DNA of 64,000 nucleotides from Paraburkholderia fungorum (GTDB lineage Bacteria > Pseudomonadota > Gammaproteobacteria > Burkholderiales > Burkholderiaceae), in contig NZ_CADFGE010000002.1 in the NCBI RefSeq assembly GCF_902833645.1, forward strand, positions 747,158-811,157, in the 5' to 3' direction. Both the position numbers and the translations under genes were made by a program. The notes under the pieces were generated by a model. It was not told where the DNA came from. It saw only the letters and a list, made by a program, of their open reading frames with translations, and searched no databases. Of the stretch, positions 7,776 to 15,922 are shown piece by piece. Positions within the stretch are counted from its first letter, which is position 1, and each line of letters opens with the position of its first letter.

Positions 7776-9080
7776 TCAATCGATCGGTTTATCGGCAGTC
7801 TCTTTCAGCATCGACACCGCAATCAACGACACGATCACACAACCGGCCACATAAGCGGCCGGCGCCAGCTTGCTGCCGGTCAGTTTGATGAGCCACGTCG
7901 CGACCAACTGCGCGGTGCCGCCGAATACGCACACGCTCAGCGCATACGCGATCGAAATGCCGGTGGCGCGCACGCGCCGCGGGAACGACTCGCACATCAG
8001 GGCAAATTCCGACGCCGATCCCATCGAGTAGAACAGCAGCATCAACGCGGTCGCCGACATGATGACGGGCAACTGCGGGAAGCGGTTGATCAGCATGAAG
8101 GACGGAAACAGCAGCAGCACCAGCACGCCGCGCCCGAATAGAATCGGCCGCTTACGGCTGCCGATACGATCGGACAGCATGCCGAATAACGGACACGTAA
8201 TGAGCATGACGAGCCCCGACGCGACGCCGACCAGCATCGACAGCGACATCGGCAGGCCGAGCGTGTGGATCGCATAGGTCGGCATGTAGAAGGTCAGAAT
8301 GTAGGTCGAGACCGTGCCGCCCATGACCGTGAGCGTAATCAGCAATAACGGCCGCAGATGCGCCGTGAAGAGTTCGTGTAGCACGCCGCGCTCGATGGCG
8401 TGGCCGTGCGCGCCGACCGGATCGTCCGCGAGACGGCGGCGCAGGTAGATGCCGACCGGCGCGATCAGCACGCCGATCAGAAACGGAATGCGCCAGCCCC
8501 AGCTTTCCAGCGAGTCTTTCGGCAAAGCGCCCGACAGCGCCGCCGCGATGCCCGACCCCATCAGCGCCGCGCCGCCTTGCGTCGCCAGTTGCCAGCTGGC
8601 GCGAAAACCGCGCCGGGTCCCGCCGCCCTGCTCCAGCAAAGTCGACGTTGCCGCGCCGAACTCGCCGCCCTGTGAGAAGCCTTGCACGAGACGCGCCAGC
8701 ACGATCAGCAGCGGCGCGGCGAGACCGATCTGTGCATAGGTCGGCGCAATCGCGATCGCCCCGGTGCTGGCCGCCATCAGCATGATGGTCAGATTGAGCG
8801 CCGCCTTGCGGCCTTTGCGGTCCGCATAGACGCCGAGCATCACGCTGCCGAGCGGCCGTGTGATGAAACCCGCCGCGAACGTCGCCACGGATAACAGCAG
8901 CGAAGTCGTGGGATCCGCTGACGGGAAAAACAGCTTGCCGATGATCACGGCAAAAAAGCCGTACACGGTGAAGTCGAAAAACTCGAGCCAGTTGCCGATC
9001 ACCGCCGCGGCGATCGCGCCGCGGCTGGTGCTTCGGGGGGTGTCCACAGCGCGGCTTCGATCCGTTGCAGTGCTCATCAC
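7776..9080 (-). CDS. MFS transporter, metabolite:H+ symporter (MHS) family
   Basis: The 434-residue protein has about 12 membrane segments. GNWLEFFDFTVYGFFAV near the N-terminus, GVYADRKGRKAAL in the loop between helices 2 and 3, and RLVQGFSQGGEFGAA are the MHS (proline/betaine, citrate, shikimate, alpha-ketoglutarate) signatures. It imports a small organic acid or amino-acid derivative with protons. It follows the M20 amidohydrolase gene on the same strand after a 105-bp gap, and a divergent LysR gene lies beyond, so it probably supplies the amidohydrolase substrate. The substrate itself cannot be told from sequence. Confidence 0.85.
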   Translation of the reverse strand: MMSTATDRSRAVDTPRSTSRGAIAAAVIGNWLEFFDFTVYGFFAVIIGKLFFPSADPTTSLLLSVATFAAGFITRPLGSVMLGVYADRKGRKAALNLTIMLMAASTGAIAIAPTYAQIGLAAPLLIVLARLVQGFSQGGEFGAATSTLLEQGGGTRRGFRASWQLATQGGAALMGSGIAAALSGALPKDSLESWGWRIPFLIGVLIAPVGIYLRRRLADDPVGAHGHAIERGVLHELFTAHLRPLLLITLTVMGGTVSTYILTFYMPTYAIHTLGLPMSLSMLVGVASGLVMLITCPLFGMLSDRIGSRKRPILFGRGVLVLLLFPSFMLINRFPQLPVIMSATALMLLFYSMGSASEFALMCESFPRRVRATGISIAYALSVCVFGGTAQLVATWLIKLTGSKLAPAAYVAGCVIVSLIAVSMLKETADKPID

Positions 9081-9185
9081 AGGTCTTCCTCGTTGTTATG
9101 CTTGTATGTCCGGCGGTGCGAACTCCATGCCCGCTGACCGGCTTGTTATGAGCGCCGGGGATGCTTCAGCGGCGCCCCACCCCCC

Positions 9186-10376
9186 TCATTGCCCCAGATA
9201 CCGCTCCACCAGCCGCGTCCAGAACGCCGCGCCGACCGGCAGATTGCGATCGTTGAAGTCGTAATGGGGGTTGTGCACCATGCAACCGTCTTCGCCCGCA
9301 CCGTTGCCGATCCGCAGGAACGTGCCGGGCCGTTTCTGCAGCATGAAGGCGAAATCCTCGCTGCCCATGAGGATGTCCGTCTGCTCGACCACCTTGTCGT
9401 CGCCGACGAGTTCGCGCGCTACCTGTACCGCGAAATCCGTTTCGGCATCCGAATTGATCACCACCGGATAGCCTTCGATGTACTCCACCACCGCCTTGCC
9501 GCCATAGCTCGCCGCCTGGCTCTCGGCGAGTTCGGTAATGCGCTTTTTCAGCAAGGACCTTACTTCAGGGCTGAAGGAACGCACGCTCAATTCCAGCTTC
9601 GCGCTGCTGGAAATCACGTTGTTCGCGGTGCCCGCATGCATCGAGCCGACCGTCACCACCGCCGGCTGCGACGGGTCGACGTTACGCGCGACGATCGTCT
9701 GCAAGGCCATCACGATGCTCGCCGCCACCACCACCGGATCGACCGTCAGATGCGGACGCGCGGCATGACCGCCCACGCCCTCGATCGTGATGATCGCCTT
9801 GTCGCCCGCCGACATGAACGGCCCCTTGCGAAACAGCATCACGCCCGGCTCCTCGCCCGGATGATTGTGCAGACCGAACACGGCGTCGCATGGGAAGCGC
9901 TCGAACAGGCCGTCGTTGATCATCTTCATCGCTCCGCTGTCGATACCGCTTTCCTCGGCCGGCTGGAAATACAGATGCACGGTGCCCGAGAAATTGCGGG
10001 TAGCGGCAAGGTGCTGGGCGGCGCCGAGCAGCATGGTCGTGTGGCCGTCGTGGCCGCACGCGTGCATCTTGCCGTGCGTGCCGCTCGCATACGGCAGACC
10101 GGTCTGTTCGATGATCGGCAGCGCGTCCATGTCGGCGCGAATGCCGATACTGCGCGTGCCCGTGCCCAGTTTCAGTGTGCCCACCACACCGGTTTGGCCG
10201 ACACCGCGCGTGACCTGCCAGCCCCACTGCTCGAGCTTCTCGGCCACCAGTGCGGCGGTTTGCACTTCCTCGTAGGCCAGTTCCGGGTGGTGATGAATGT
10301 GATGGCGGATCTCGCGCAGGCTTTCGGCGGCAGGCACCAGGTCGGACACTTCAGTAAAACGCGCGGCTTCGCTCAT
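9186..10376 (-). CDS. M20-family amidohydrolase (hippurate hydrolase / N-acyl amino acid deacylase type)
   Basis: The 396-residue protein is a dinuclear-metal M20D peptidase-family enzyme. Metal ligands are seen in MHACGHDGHTTMLLGAAQ (about 103-120), the catalytic Glu in YFQPAEESG, and a late ligand in MGSEDFAFML; a dimerisation domain lies between. Family members hydrolyse N-acyl amino acids such as hippurate or N-acetyl amino acids, or remove auxin conjugates, in the cytoplasm. It is divergent from a LysR gene (130-bp gap) and followed by an MHS permease, giving a compact uptake-and-hydrolysis cassette. The exact acyl-amino acid is unknown. Confidence 0.87.
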   Translation of the reverse strand: MSEAARFTEVSDLVPAAESLREIRHHIHHHPELAYEEVQTAALVAEKLEQWGWQVTRGVGQTGVVGTLKLGTGTRSIGIRADMDALPIIEQTGLPYASGTHGKMHACGHDGHTTMLLGAAQHLAATRNFSGTVHLYFQPAEESGIDSGAMKMINDGLFERFPCDAVFGLHNHPGEEPGVMLFRKGPFMSAGDKAIITIEGVGGHAARPHLTVDPVVVAASIVMALQTIVARNVDPSQPAVVTVGSMHAGTANNVISSSAKLELSVRSFSPEVRSLLKKRITELAESQAASYGGKAVVEYIEGYPVVINSDAETDFAVQVARELVGDDKVVEQTDILMGSEDFAFMLQKRPGTFLRIGNGAGEDGCMVHNPHYDFNDRNLPVGAAFWTRLVERYLGQ

Positions 10377-10506
10377 CTATCGCTCCATGGGAATTCAAGC
10401 CGCATCACGCGGCAAACAGGCAAGCACTATAGCCACGCCGTTTTGTTCGAATAAGATGCTGTTTTTTTCACCCCGATTAACAAGCTTTATATACGGGATT
10501 ACCCTC

Positions 10507-11415
10507 ATGAAATTGCAACAACTGCAAGCGTTCGTTGCCGCCGCCCATCACCGCAGCCTGCGCGCCGCCGCGCGCGAGCTCGGCGTGACGCAGCCGGCCG
10601 TCACGCATACGATCCGCGAACTGGAGAGCGCGCTGAATGCCGAGTTGATGATGCGCAGTGTGCGCGGCATCGAGTTGACTGCCTGCGGGCTTGCGCTGTT
10701 GCCGCGTGCCGAACAGTTGCTGGGCGATATGCGCCGCGCCGTCGAAGCAGTCGAGCAGGTGAAGGGGGAACTGGCCGGCAAGGTGAGCGTGGGCACGATG
10801 CCGTCGATCGCGCTGACCGCGTTGCCGCATGCGGTATCGAAGTTTCGCCGCGCCATGCCGCTGGTCAGTCTGCATCTGGAAGAAGTCACGATCCCGGATG
10901 CCGTCGCGCAATTGCGTAACGGCTCGCTCGATATCGCGGCGATTCATCACGTGCAGGCGCTCGACAGCGATCTGGTACAGGCGCCGCTCTACTCGACCCA
11001 GTTCGTCATCGCGATGCGCGCCGGGCATCCGCTCGCGAACGTCAGGCGCCTCCATGAATTGCTCGACGCGGAGTGGATCGTGACGGTGGGCGCGGATCAC
11101 TTTCCGCATAGCGTGATGATGACGATGTTCAACGCACACGGCTTGCCCGTGCCAAAGCGACTGGTGCGGGCGCCGTCGTCATTCGCGGTGACGCTCGGGC
11201 TGGTATCGCAAACGGATGTGATCGGCTGCTTTACGCGGCCGCTCGCGCAAATGGTCGCGCCACTCGGTATCCGCGTCGCGCAGATCGAAGAAGCGCTGCC
11301 GAACTACGATCTCAGCATCATCTCGCGGCGTGATCTGCTGCCCACACCGGCGGTGCGGCAGTTCGTGTCGTGCCTGCAGGACGCAACCCGGGAGCGGATG
11401 GCTGCCACCGGGTAG
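10507..11415 (+). CDS. LysR-family transcriptional regulator
   Basis: The 302-residue protein has the N-terminal LysR winged helix-turn-helix (LRAAARELGVTQPAVTHTIR, about 18-37) and a PBP2-type effector domain from about 90. ATG 10507 (MKLQQLQAF) is chosen over earlier codons because LysR proteins begin right at this motif. It diverges from the M20 amidohydrolase gene with a 130-bp AT-richer gap, the standard LysR arrangement, and probably activates the amidohydrolase/permease pair. It ends 7 bp from the convergent phnN gene. The inducer is not recognisable. Confidence 0.88.
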   Translation: MKLQQLQAFVAAAHHRSLRAAARELGVTQPAVTHTIRELESALNAELMMRSVRGIELTACGLALLPRAEQLLGDMRRAVEAVEQVKGELAGKVSVGTMPSIALTALPHAVSKFRRAMPLVSLHLEEVTIPDAVAQLRNGSLDIAAIHHVQALDSDLVQAPLYSTQFVIAMRAGHPLANVRRLHELLDAEWIVTVGADHFPHSVMMTMFNAHGLPVPKRLVRAPSSFAVTLGLVSQTDVIGCFTRPLAQMVAPLGIRVAQIEEALPNYDLSIISRRDLLPTPAVRQFVSCLQDATRERMAATG

Positions 11416-11422
11416 CCTCCGC

Positions 11423-12013
11423 TTATCGGGCGTTGAGAACGTTGGTCACATCGCGAATATCGCCAACCTCTGTTTGCGCCTGCAAAAAAGCAATCAGCGC
11501 GTGCCCCGCGTCTTCCAGCGCCCCGGAGTTATCGATCGTCGTGCACCGGATTCCCGCCGGCAGCGAAAACGGCGCCCGGCGAGCGAGTCTCGACGCGACC
11601 TGTTCCGCCGATTCTCGCGCCCGCGCGCCGAGCCGCGCCTCGAGAATATGGGGCGCTGCGTTCACATGCACGACTTCCGCGTACGGATAGCGCGCCAGCG
11701 TATGCTGCAAATGCTGACGCGACCCGTTGACGACAACCGTGCAACCACGCGCAAGCCATGCATTGACTTCGATGCCGATGCCGTAGCGCAGCGAATGGCT
11801 CGACCATTCGAGCGCGAACAGACCGAGCACCGAGCGCGCCGCGAACTCTTCGACGCTCAACGCGACATGCGCTTCACCGTTGCCGCTAGGCCGCGTGATG
11901 TAGCGATGCGCAAATAGAATCGGCTCGCCCATCAGGCGGCTGCGCGCAAAATTCAGCAAGGAATCCTTGCCCGCGCCGGACGGTCCCATTACATAGATCA
12001 AACGACCTGCCAT
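11423..12013 (-). CDS. phnN: Ribose 1,5-bisphosphate phosphokinase PhnN
   Basis: The 196-residue protein is a guanylate-kinase-fold P-loop enzyme with Walker A GPSGAGKDS at about 10-18 and the HRYITRP segment that in this fold contacts the nucleotide. PhnN phosphorylates ribose 1,5-bisphosphate to PRPP, the last step of C-P lyase phosphonate breakdown, which returns the ribose to nucleotide metabolism. It follows the DUF1045 gene by 2 bp and lies on the minus strand opposite the phnG-M operon. Family length is about 185-200 residues, so it is complete. Confidence 0.93.
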   Translation of the reverse strand: MAGRLIYVMGPSGAGKDSLLNFARSRLMGEPILFAHRYITRPSGNGEAHVALSVEEFAARSVLGLFALEWSSHSLRYGIGIEVNAWLARGCTVVVNGSRQHLQHTLARYPYAEVVHVNAAPHILEARLGARARESAEQVASRLARRAPFSLPAGIRCTTIDNSGALEDAGHALIAFLQAQTEVGDIRDVTNVLNAR

Positions 12014-12015
12014 GG

Positions 12016-12738
12016 TTATCTCGCCTCACGGGTCTGGAACGGCACACGCTGCCACAAAACGAACGGCTCGCCGGGCGCGGGTTCGACAAAGAGCGCTGCG
12101 TGATCGATTGCGAGCGGCCCGAGCGCGGCTGTCCGCGCCTGCCACCATGCGACCAGCGCCGCGCGCTCAGCTGCATCGGCGAGCGAACCGGATAGCGTCA
12201 TATGAAAACGGAATTCGTCGAAGACGTACGGATAGCCCCATTCGATCAGCAATGCACGCTGCCGTTCGCTCAGCGGCGCGGCGAGACGGCGAGCGAGCGC
12301 GCTGGCGGACGGCCTCGCGCGCAGTGCGTCGAGCGTTTGCAGCGCGCTCGACGCAAGCCGGCGCATATTCGCTTCGCCGTCCGGATCGGTGGGACGTAGC
12401 GCGACGAAATCGCCAAGCGTCGCGGCTTCGACAGGCAGAGCAAATCGGCTTTGAGCGCCGGCCCATTCGCGCGCTGCGTCGAGCAGATTCTGCTGGGTCA
12501 CGCCTTCTGCAAGATGAAACGGCGCAACCAGCGTACCGTGCCAGCCATAACGACGCGGCGCTTCGGTGAGATCGGCCAGCGGACGCGCCAACCCTTCCGG
12601 TTGCGGCGAGATGCATGGTTCGCCGCTTTCCGCGTCGCGCGCGAGCCACGCCGATCCCGCCTGACACCACGCCGACTCGCGCGAAGGTGCGTAATACACG
12701 GCGAAACGCGCCTCGGTGCCCCACACCGCGCCGCTCAC
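12016..12738 (-). CDS. DUF1045 phosphonate-operon protein, two-histidine (2H) phosphoesterase
   Basis: The protein has 240 residues from a GTG at 12738 that overlaps the phnF stop by four bases (GTGA), with GGTGGAG upstream. This family is repeatedly found in C-P lyase operons. Two H-x-T motifs are visible: HGTL in YGWHGTLVAPF (about 70) and HMTL in FRFHMTLSG (about 180). They are the catalytic signature of the 2H phosphoesterase fold, shared with RNA 2',5' ligases and cyclic phosphodiesterases. Placement between phnF and phnN, with no phnP in the window, suggests it opens phosphoribosyl cyclic phosphate. That reaction is inference; family membership is clear. Confidence 0.85.
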   Translation of the reverse strand: MSGAVWGTEARFAVYYAPSRESAWCQAGSAWLARDAESGEPCISPQPEGLARPLADLTEAPRRYGWHGTLVAPFHLAEGVTQQNLLDAAREWAGAQSRFALPVEAATLGDFVALRPTDPDGEANMRRLASSALQTLDALRARPSASALARRLAAPLSERQRALLIEWGYPYVFDEFRFHMTLSGSLADAAERAALVAWWQARTAALGPLAIDHAALFVEPAPGEPFVLWQRVPFQTREAR

Positions 12739-13493
12739 AGGTCGTGCTCCACCAGCAACTGCACACGGTCCGCCGCAAAATGCGTAAAGCCATATTTGAC
12801 CGGCGTGCCTTCCAGATCGACGTCGACGTTCTCGACCCACAACACCGGCTGCTGCCGGTTGATATTCAAACGCCGCGCCACTTCCGGCTCAGGCAACACA
12901 CTGCCGATACGGCTCCACTTGCGCAGATAGTCGGTCACGCCGAATTCCGCCATCGACTTCGTCACGCCGCCGGTGCGTTCCAGCACCTCCGGCAAATCCG
13001 GAAAACGCGCGGCCGGGTACCAGTTGCGCGCGAAGGTGAGCGGCACACCATCCGATTCGTGCAACGACTCGATCCGGTAGACCGATGCGCCCGCCCGCAG
13101 GCTCAGCGCCTTCGCGACGTTCGGCTCGGCCTTCACGCGCGCGGCCGACAACATCGTGCCCGCCGCCGCATGATTCTGTTGCCGCAAGTTTTCTGTAAAC
13201 CGCGTACGCCGGCCAATCGTATAGTCGATCGCGCCGGGCTGCACGAACGTGCCGCGGCCCTGCTCGACGCTGACGAGGCCCAATGCCGCGAGGCCGAGCA
13301 TGGCGCGGCGCACGGTGTGCCGGTTCACGTCGAAGCGTTTGGCCAGTTCGCCCTCGCTCGGCAAACGGCCTTCTTCGCCAAAGCCGCTTGCGGCGATTTC
13401 GGCCGCCAGAATCTGCTCGATCTGCCGCCAGACGGCAACGCCCGCGCCGCGTTCGAGCAGTGTGCCCGGCGTCGCGTTGTCGTTCGATGTCAT
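12735..13493 (-). CDS. phnF: Phosphonate operon regulator PhnF (GntR/HutC, UTRA domain)
   Basis: The 252-residue protein has a GntR winged helix-turn-helix (LPSEGELAKRFDVNRHTVRR, about 44-63) and a C-terminal UTRA (chorismate-lyase-like) ligand domain ending FTHFAADRVQLLVEHDL. PhnF is the usual repressor of phosphonate genes and is normally encoded beside phnG. Here it diverges from phnG; the 181-bp gap contains a palindrome with the HutC-type consensus (13609-13629). The DUF1045 and phnN genes follow it, overlapping by 4 bp and spaced by 2 bp, so the three form one operon. Confidence 0.92.
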   Translation of the reverse strand: MTSNDNATPGTLLERGAGVAVWRQIEQILAAEIAASGFGEEGRLPSEGELAKRFDVNRHTVRRAMLGLAALGLVSVEQGRGTFVQPGAIDYTIGRRTRFTENLRQQNHAAAGTMLSAARVKAEPNVAKALSLRAGASVYRIESLHESDGVPLTFARNWYPAARFPDLPEVLERTGGVTKSMAEFGVTDYLRKWSRIGSVLPEPEVARRLNINRQQPVLWVENVDVDLEGTPVKYGFTHFAADRVQLLVEHDL

Positions 13494-13573
13494 GGTGCTG
13501 TCATTCCCTTGAGTTCAAATATTCGTCATGCCATGCATTGTAGTGCGCAAGCCGTGATGGAAATATGAATCGC

Positions 13574-13608
13574 AGCGTATGCGCTACAGGGCTGTGCAAG
13601 CATACGCT
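13574..13608. repeat. Inverted repeat in the phnF-phnG divergent promoter region
   Basis: AGCGTATGC (13574-13582) is repeated inverted as GCATACGCT (13600-13608) with 17 bases between. It directly abuts the palindrome at 13609. It may be a second regulator site (for example a Pho-type or activator site) or part of the promoter architecture; nothing identifies the protein. Confidence 0.4.
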
Positions 13609-13629
13609 TAAACGTCTAGACGTTTAGAC
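13609..13629. promoter_or_regulatory. Candidate PhnF operator, 18-bp palindrome with overlapping second half-site pair
   Basis: TAAACGTCTAGACGTTTA (13609-13626) is a perfect palindrome. It contains GTCTAGAC, followed at once by GTTTAGAC (13622-13629); both fit the GTnTAnAC consensus known for HutC-subfamily GntR regulators such as PhnF. It lies 46 bp before the phnG start and 116 bp before phnF, so it could control both directions. Confidence 0.62.
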
Positions 13630-13674
13630 GAATAGATGCTCAAATGTCCACTCGCTGGATCAACAGGAAATTCG

Positions 13675-14160
13675 ATGAGTGCCACTCTCGCCTCGCCTTC
13701 CTCCGCCATGCGGCGCGCATGGATGGCGGTACTGGCCCGCACGCCCCGCGCCGATCTCGAAGCCGCACTGAATCGCGCGCTGCAAGGCGTCCCGCCCCCC
13801 GCTTATGACTGGCTGCGGCCACCCGAAATCGGCCTCGCGATGGTGCGCGGCCGCGTCGGCGGCAGCGGCGACCCGTTCAATCTCGGCGAAGCCACCGTCA
13901 CGCGCGCCACATTGCGCTTGCGCGCCACGGGTGAGGCAGCCGCGGCGGTGGGCGTTGCCTGCCATCTGGGCCGCGACCGCCGCCGCGCCGAACTGGCTGC
14001 GTTAGCGGATGCGCTGCTGCAAATGCCCGAGCATCACGCAGCTTTGCATCGGCAATTGATCGAGCCGTTTGCCGCACAGCAGGCCGCCGAACGCGCAAAG
14101 CGCCGCGAAGATGTCGCGGCGACACGCGTCGAATTCTTCACCATGGTCAGAGGCGACTGA
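13675..14160 (+). CDS. phnG: C-P lyase core subunit PhnG
   Basis: The 161-residue protein is the small PhnG subunit of the carbon-phosphorus lyase core complex (PhnGHIJ). With PhnH, PhnI and PhnL it transfers methylphosphonate onto ATP in place of adenine. ATG 13675 is preceded by AGGA and gives the family's usual length; the frame extends upstream through the operator region and is not coding there. The RVGGSGDPFNLGEATVTRATL segment is typical of the family. It starts the phnGHIJKLM operon, and its stop shares a base with the phnH start. Confidence 0.92.
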   Translation: MSATLASPSSAMRRAWMAVLARTPRADLEAALNRALQGVPPPAYDWLRPPEIGLAMVRGRVGGSGDPFNLGEATVTRATLRLRATGEAAAAVGVACHLGRDRRRAELAALADALLQMPEHHAALHRQLIEPFAAQQAAERAKRREDVAATRVEFFTMVRGD

Positions 14161-14783
14161 TGGAAAACTCGCAGAACGCATTGCCGACTTCATTGGCCAC
14201 ACTGACGCCCGGCTTCGCCGATCCGGTTCACGATACCCAGGCGGTATTCCGCATCCTGCTCGACGCGCTGTCGCGTCCCGGCACGGTGGGCGTCGTCGAA
14301 AAGGGTTTGCCGGAAGTGCGGGAGACGCCGGCCGCGCTCGCCGCATTCGCCGCGCTGCTGACGCTGTGCGACTACGCCACGCCTGTATGGCTTGCACAAA
14401 CCGACGCGGCGCTGGCGTCGGCATTGCGGTTTCACACCGGCGCGCCAATCGTCGACGAACCCGGGCTAGCCGCTTTTGCCTATGTTCACGACGCAAGCGC
14501 AATGCCGGCGCTGGAAAGTTTTCCTCTCGGCGCAGCGGAATCGCCTGAGCAGTCGGTGACCCTGCTGATCCGCGTCGATGCGCTGACGGGCGGCGCGCCG
14601 GTCGAGCTGAGCGGCCCCGGCATCGAGCACACCGCAACGATCGCACCGGCCGGTTTGCCGGCGCATTTCTGGCGTGAACGCGCCGCCCTCGCGCCGCTCT
14701 TTCCGTGCGGCATCGATTGTTATCTCGTCTGCGGCAGCACGCTGATCGGCCTGCCGCGCACAACTGAAGCGAAGGTGAACTAA
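14160..14783 (+). CDS. phnH: C-P lyase core subunit PhnH
   Basis: The 207-residue PhnH is the dimeric core subunit related in fold to PLP-dependent transferases but lacking the cofactor. Recognisable segments are the GFADPVHDTQAVFRILLDALSR start, typical of the family, and LSGPGIE in the middle. It is translationally coupled: its ATG overlaps the phnG stop by one base and its TAA overlaps the phnI ATG by one base. It is essential for assembling PhnGHIJ, which acts in the cytoplasm on phosphonates imported by a PhnCDE-type transporter not present in this window. Confidence 0.93.
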   Translation: MENSQNALPTSLATLTPGFADPVHDTQAVFRILLDALSRPGTVGVVEKGLPEVRETPAALAAFAALLTLCDYATPVWLAQTDAALASALRFHTGAPIVDEPGLAAFAYVHDASAMPALESFPLGAAESPEQSVTLLIRVDALTGGAPVELSGPGIEHTATIAPAGLPAHFWRERAALAPLFPCGIDCYLVCGSTLIGLPRTTEAKVN

Positions 14784-15922
14784 TGTACGTTGCCGTCAAG
14801 GGGGGAGAACGCGCGATCGAAGCGTCGTGGCGTCTGCTCGACGAGGCGCGTCGCGGCGACACGCGGCTGGCCGAACTCAGCGTCGCACAGATTCGCGAGC
14901 AATTGCGTCTTGCCGTCGCGCGGGTGATGACCGAAGGCTCGGTCTACGACGAAGAACTCGCCGCGCTCGCGATCAAACAGGCCGCGGGCGACCTGGTCGA
15001 GGCGATCTTTCTGCTGCGGGCGTATCGCACCACGTTGCCGCGTTTCGGCTACACGCAAGCGATCGACACCGAAGCCATGCAGGTGGCGCGCCGCATTTCG
15101 GCAACCTTCAAGGACGTGCCCGGCGGTCAGGTGCTCGGCGCGACTTACGATTACACGCAACGTCTGCTGGATTTCGCGTTGCTCGCCGAAGGCGATGCCG
15201 GAACCGATGCAACGCGCGCTTCCCCACAGACCACTCCGTGCGCGGCCGAAGCCATGCCGCGCGTGGTCACGCTGCTCGACAAGGAAGGCCTGATCGAGCA
15301 GGAACGCCCCACGCCGGACGCGCCCGAACCCGGCGATCTGTCGCGCGAACCGCTCGCCTTTCCCGCAAACCGCTCCACGCGCCTGCAGAATCTCGCACGC
15401 GGCGACGAAGGTTTCCTGCTCGCCATGGGCTACGCCACGCAACGCGGCTACGCGCACTCGCATCCGTTTGCCGGTGAGATCCGCTTCGGCACGATCGCTG
15501 TCGAAATGGAACTCGACGAGTTGGGTGAGACGGTCGAGATCGGCGATATCGAGGTCACCGAATGCCAGATGATCAACCAGTTCGCCGGCAGCGGCGCGGT
15601 GCCGCCCACCTTCACGCAAGGTTATGGCCTTGCGTTCGGACACTCGGAACGCAAAGCGATGGCAATGGCATTGGTGGATCGCGCGTTGCGCGCCGAAGAA
15701 CTCGGTGAGACGCTCGCCTCGCCAACGCAGGACATCGAGTTCATGCTTTCGCACAGCGATAACGTCGAAGCATCCGGCTTCGTTCAGCATCTGAAATTGC
15801 CTCACTACGTCGACTTCCAGTCCGAACTCGAACTCGTCCGGCGTCTGCGCGAAAAACATCGCGCAGAGGATAAAAGTCAGGATAACGATCAAGGCAAGGA
15901 TCAGCAGGAGCAAGCCGCATGA
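14783..15922 (+). CDS. phnI: C-P lyase core subunit PhnI (nucleosidase subunit)
   Basis: The 379-residue protein begins MYVAVKGGERAIEASWRLL, the highly conserved PhnI start. PhnI carries the nucleosidase activity that, with PhnG, PhnH and PhnL, exchanges adenine of ATP for a phosphonate to make ribose 1-phosphonate 5-triphosphate. HPFAGEIRFGTI and CQMINQFAGSG are family segments. The C-terminal 20 residues are charged, rich in Lys, Asp and Gln, and probably disordered. It overlaps phnJ by 4 bp, so the two are translationally coupled. Length is slightly above the E. coli protein because of the C-terminal tail. Confidence 0.94.
   Translation: MYVAVKGGERAIEASWRLLDEARRGDTRLAELSVAQIREQLRLAVARVMTEGSVYDEELAALAIKQAAGDLVEAIFLLRAYRTTLPRFGYTQAIDTEAMQVARRISATFKDVPGGQVLGATYDYTQRLLDFALLAEGDAGTDATRASPQTTPCAAEAMPRVVTLLDKEGLIEQERPTPDAPEPGDLSREPLAFPANRSTRLQNLARGDEGFLLAMGYATQRGYAHSHPFAGEIRFGTIAVEMELDELGETVEIGDIEVTECQMINQFAGSGAVPPTFTQGYGLAFGHSERKAMAMALVDRALRAEELGETLASPTQDIEFMLSHSDNVEASGFVQHLKLPHYVDFQSELELVRRLREKHRAEDKSQDNDQGKDQQEQAA

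Noticed and set aside
9189..10454. 421-codon plus-strand ORF
   Set aside because: It mirrors the M20 amidohydrolase gene, which has all metal-site motifs; the antisense product has no family features.
14780..15913. 377-codon minus-strand ORF
   Set aside because: It is the antisense of phnI, a firmly identified gene; long antisense frames are common in GC-rich DNA.
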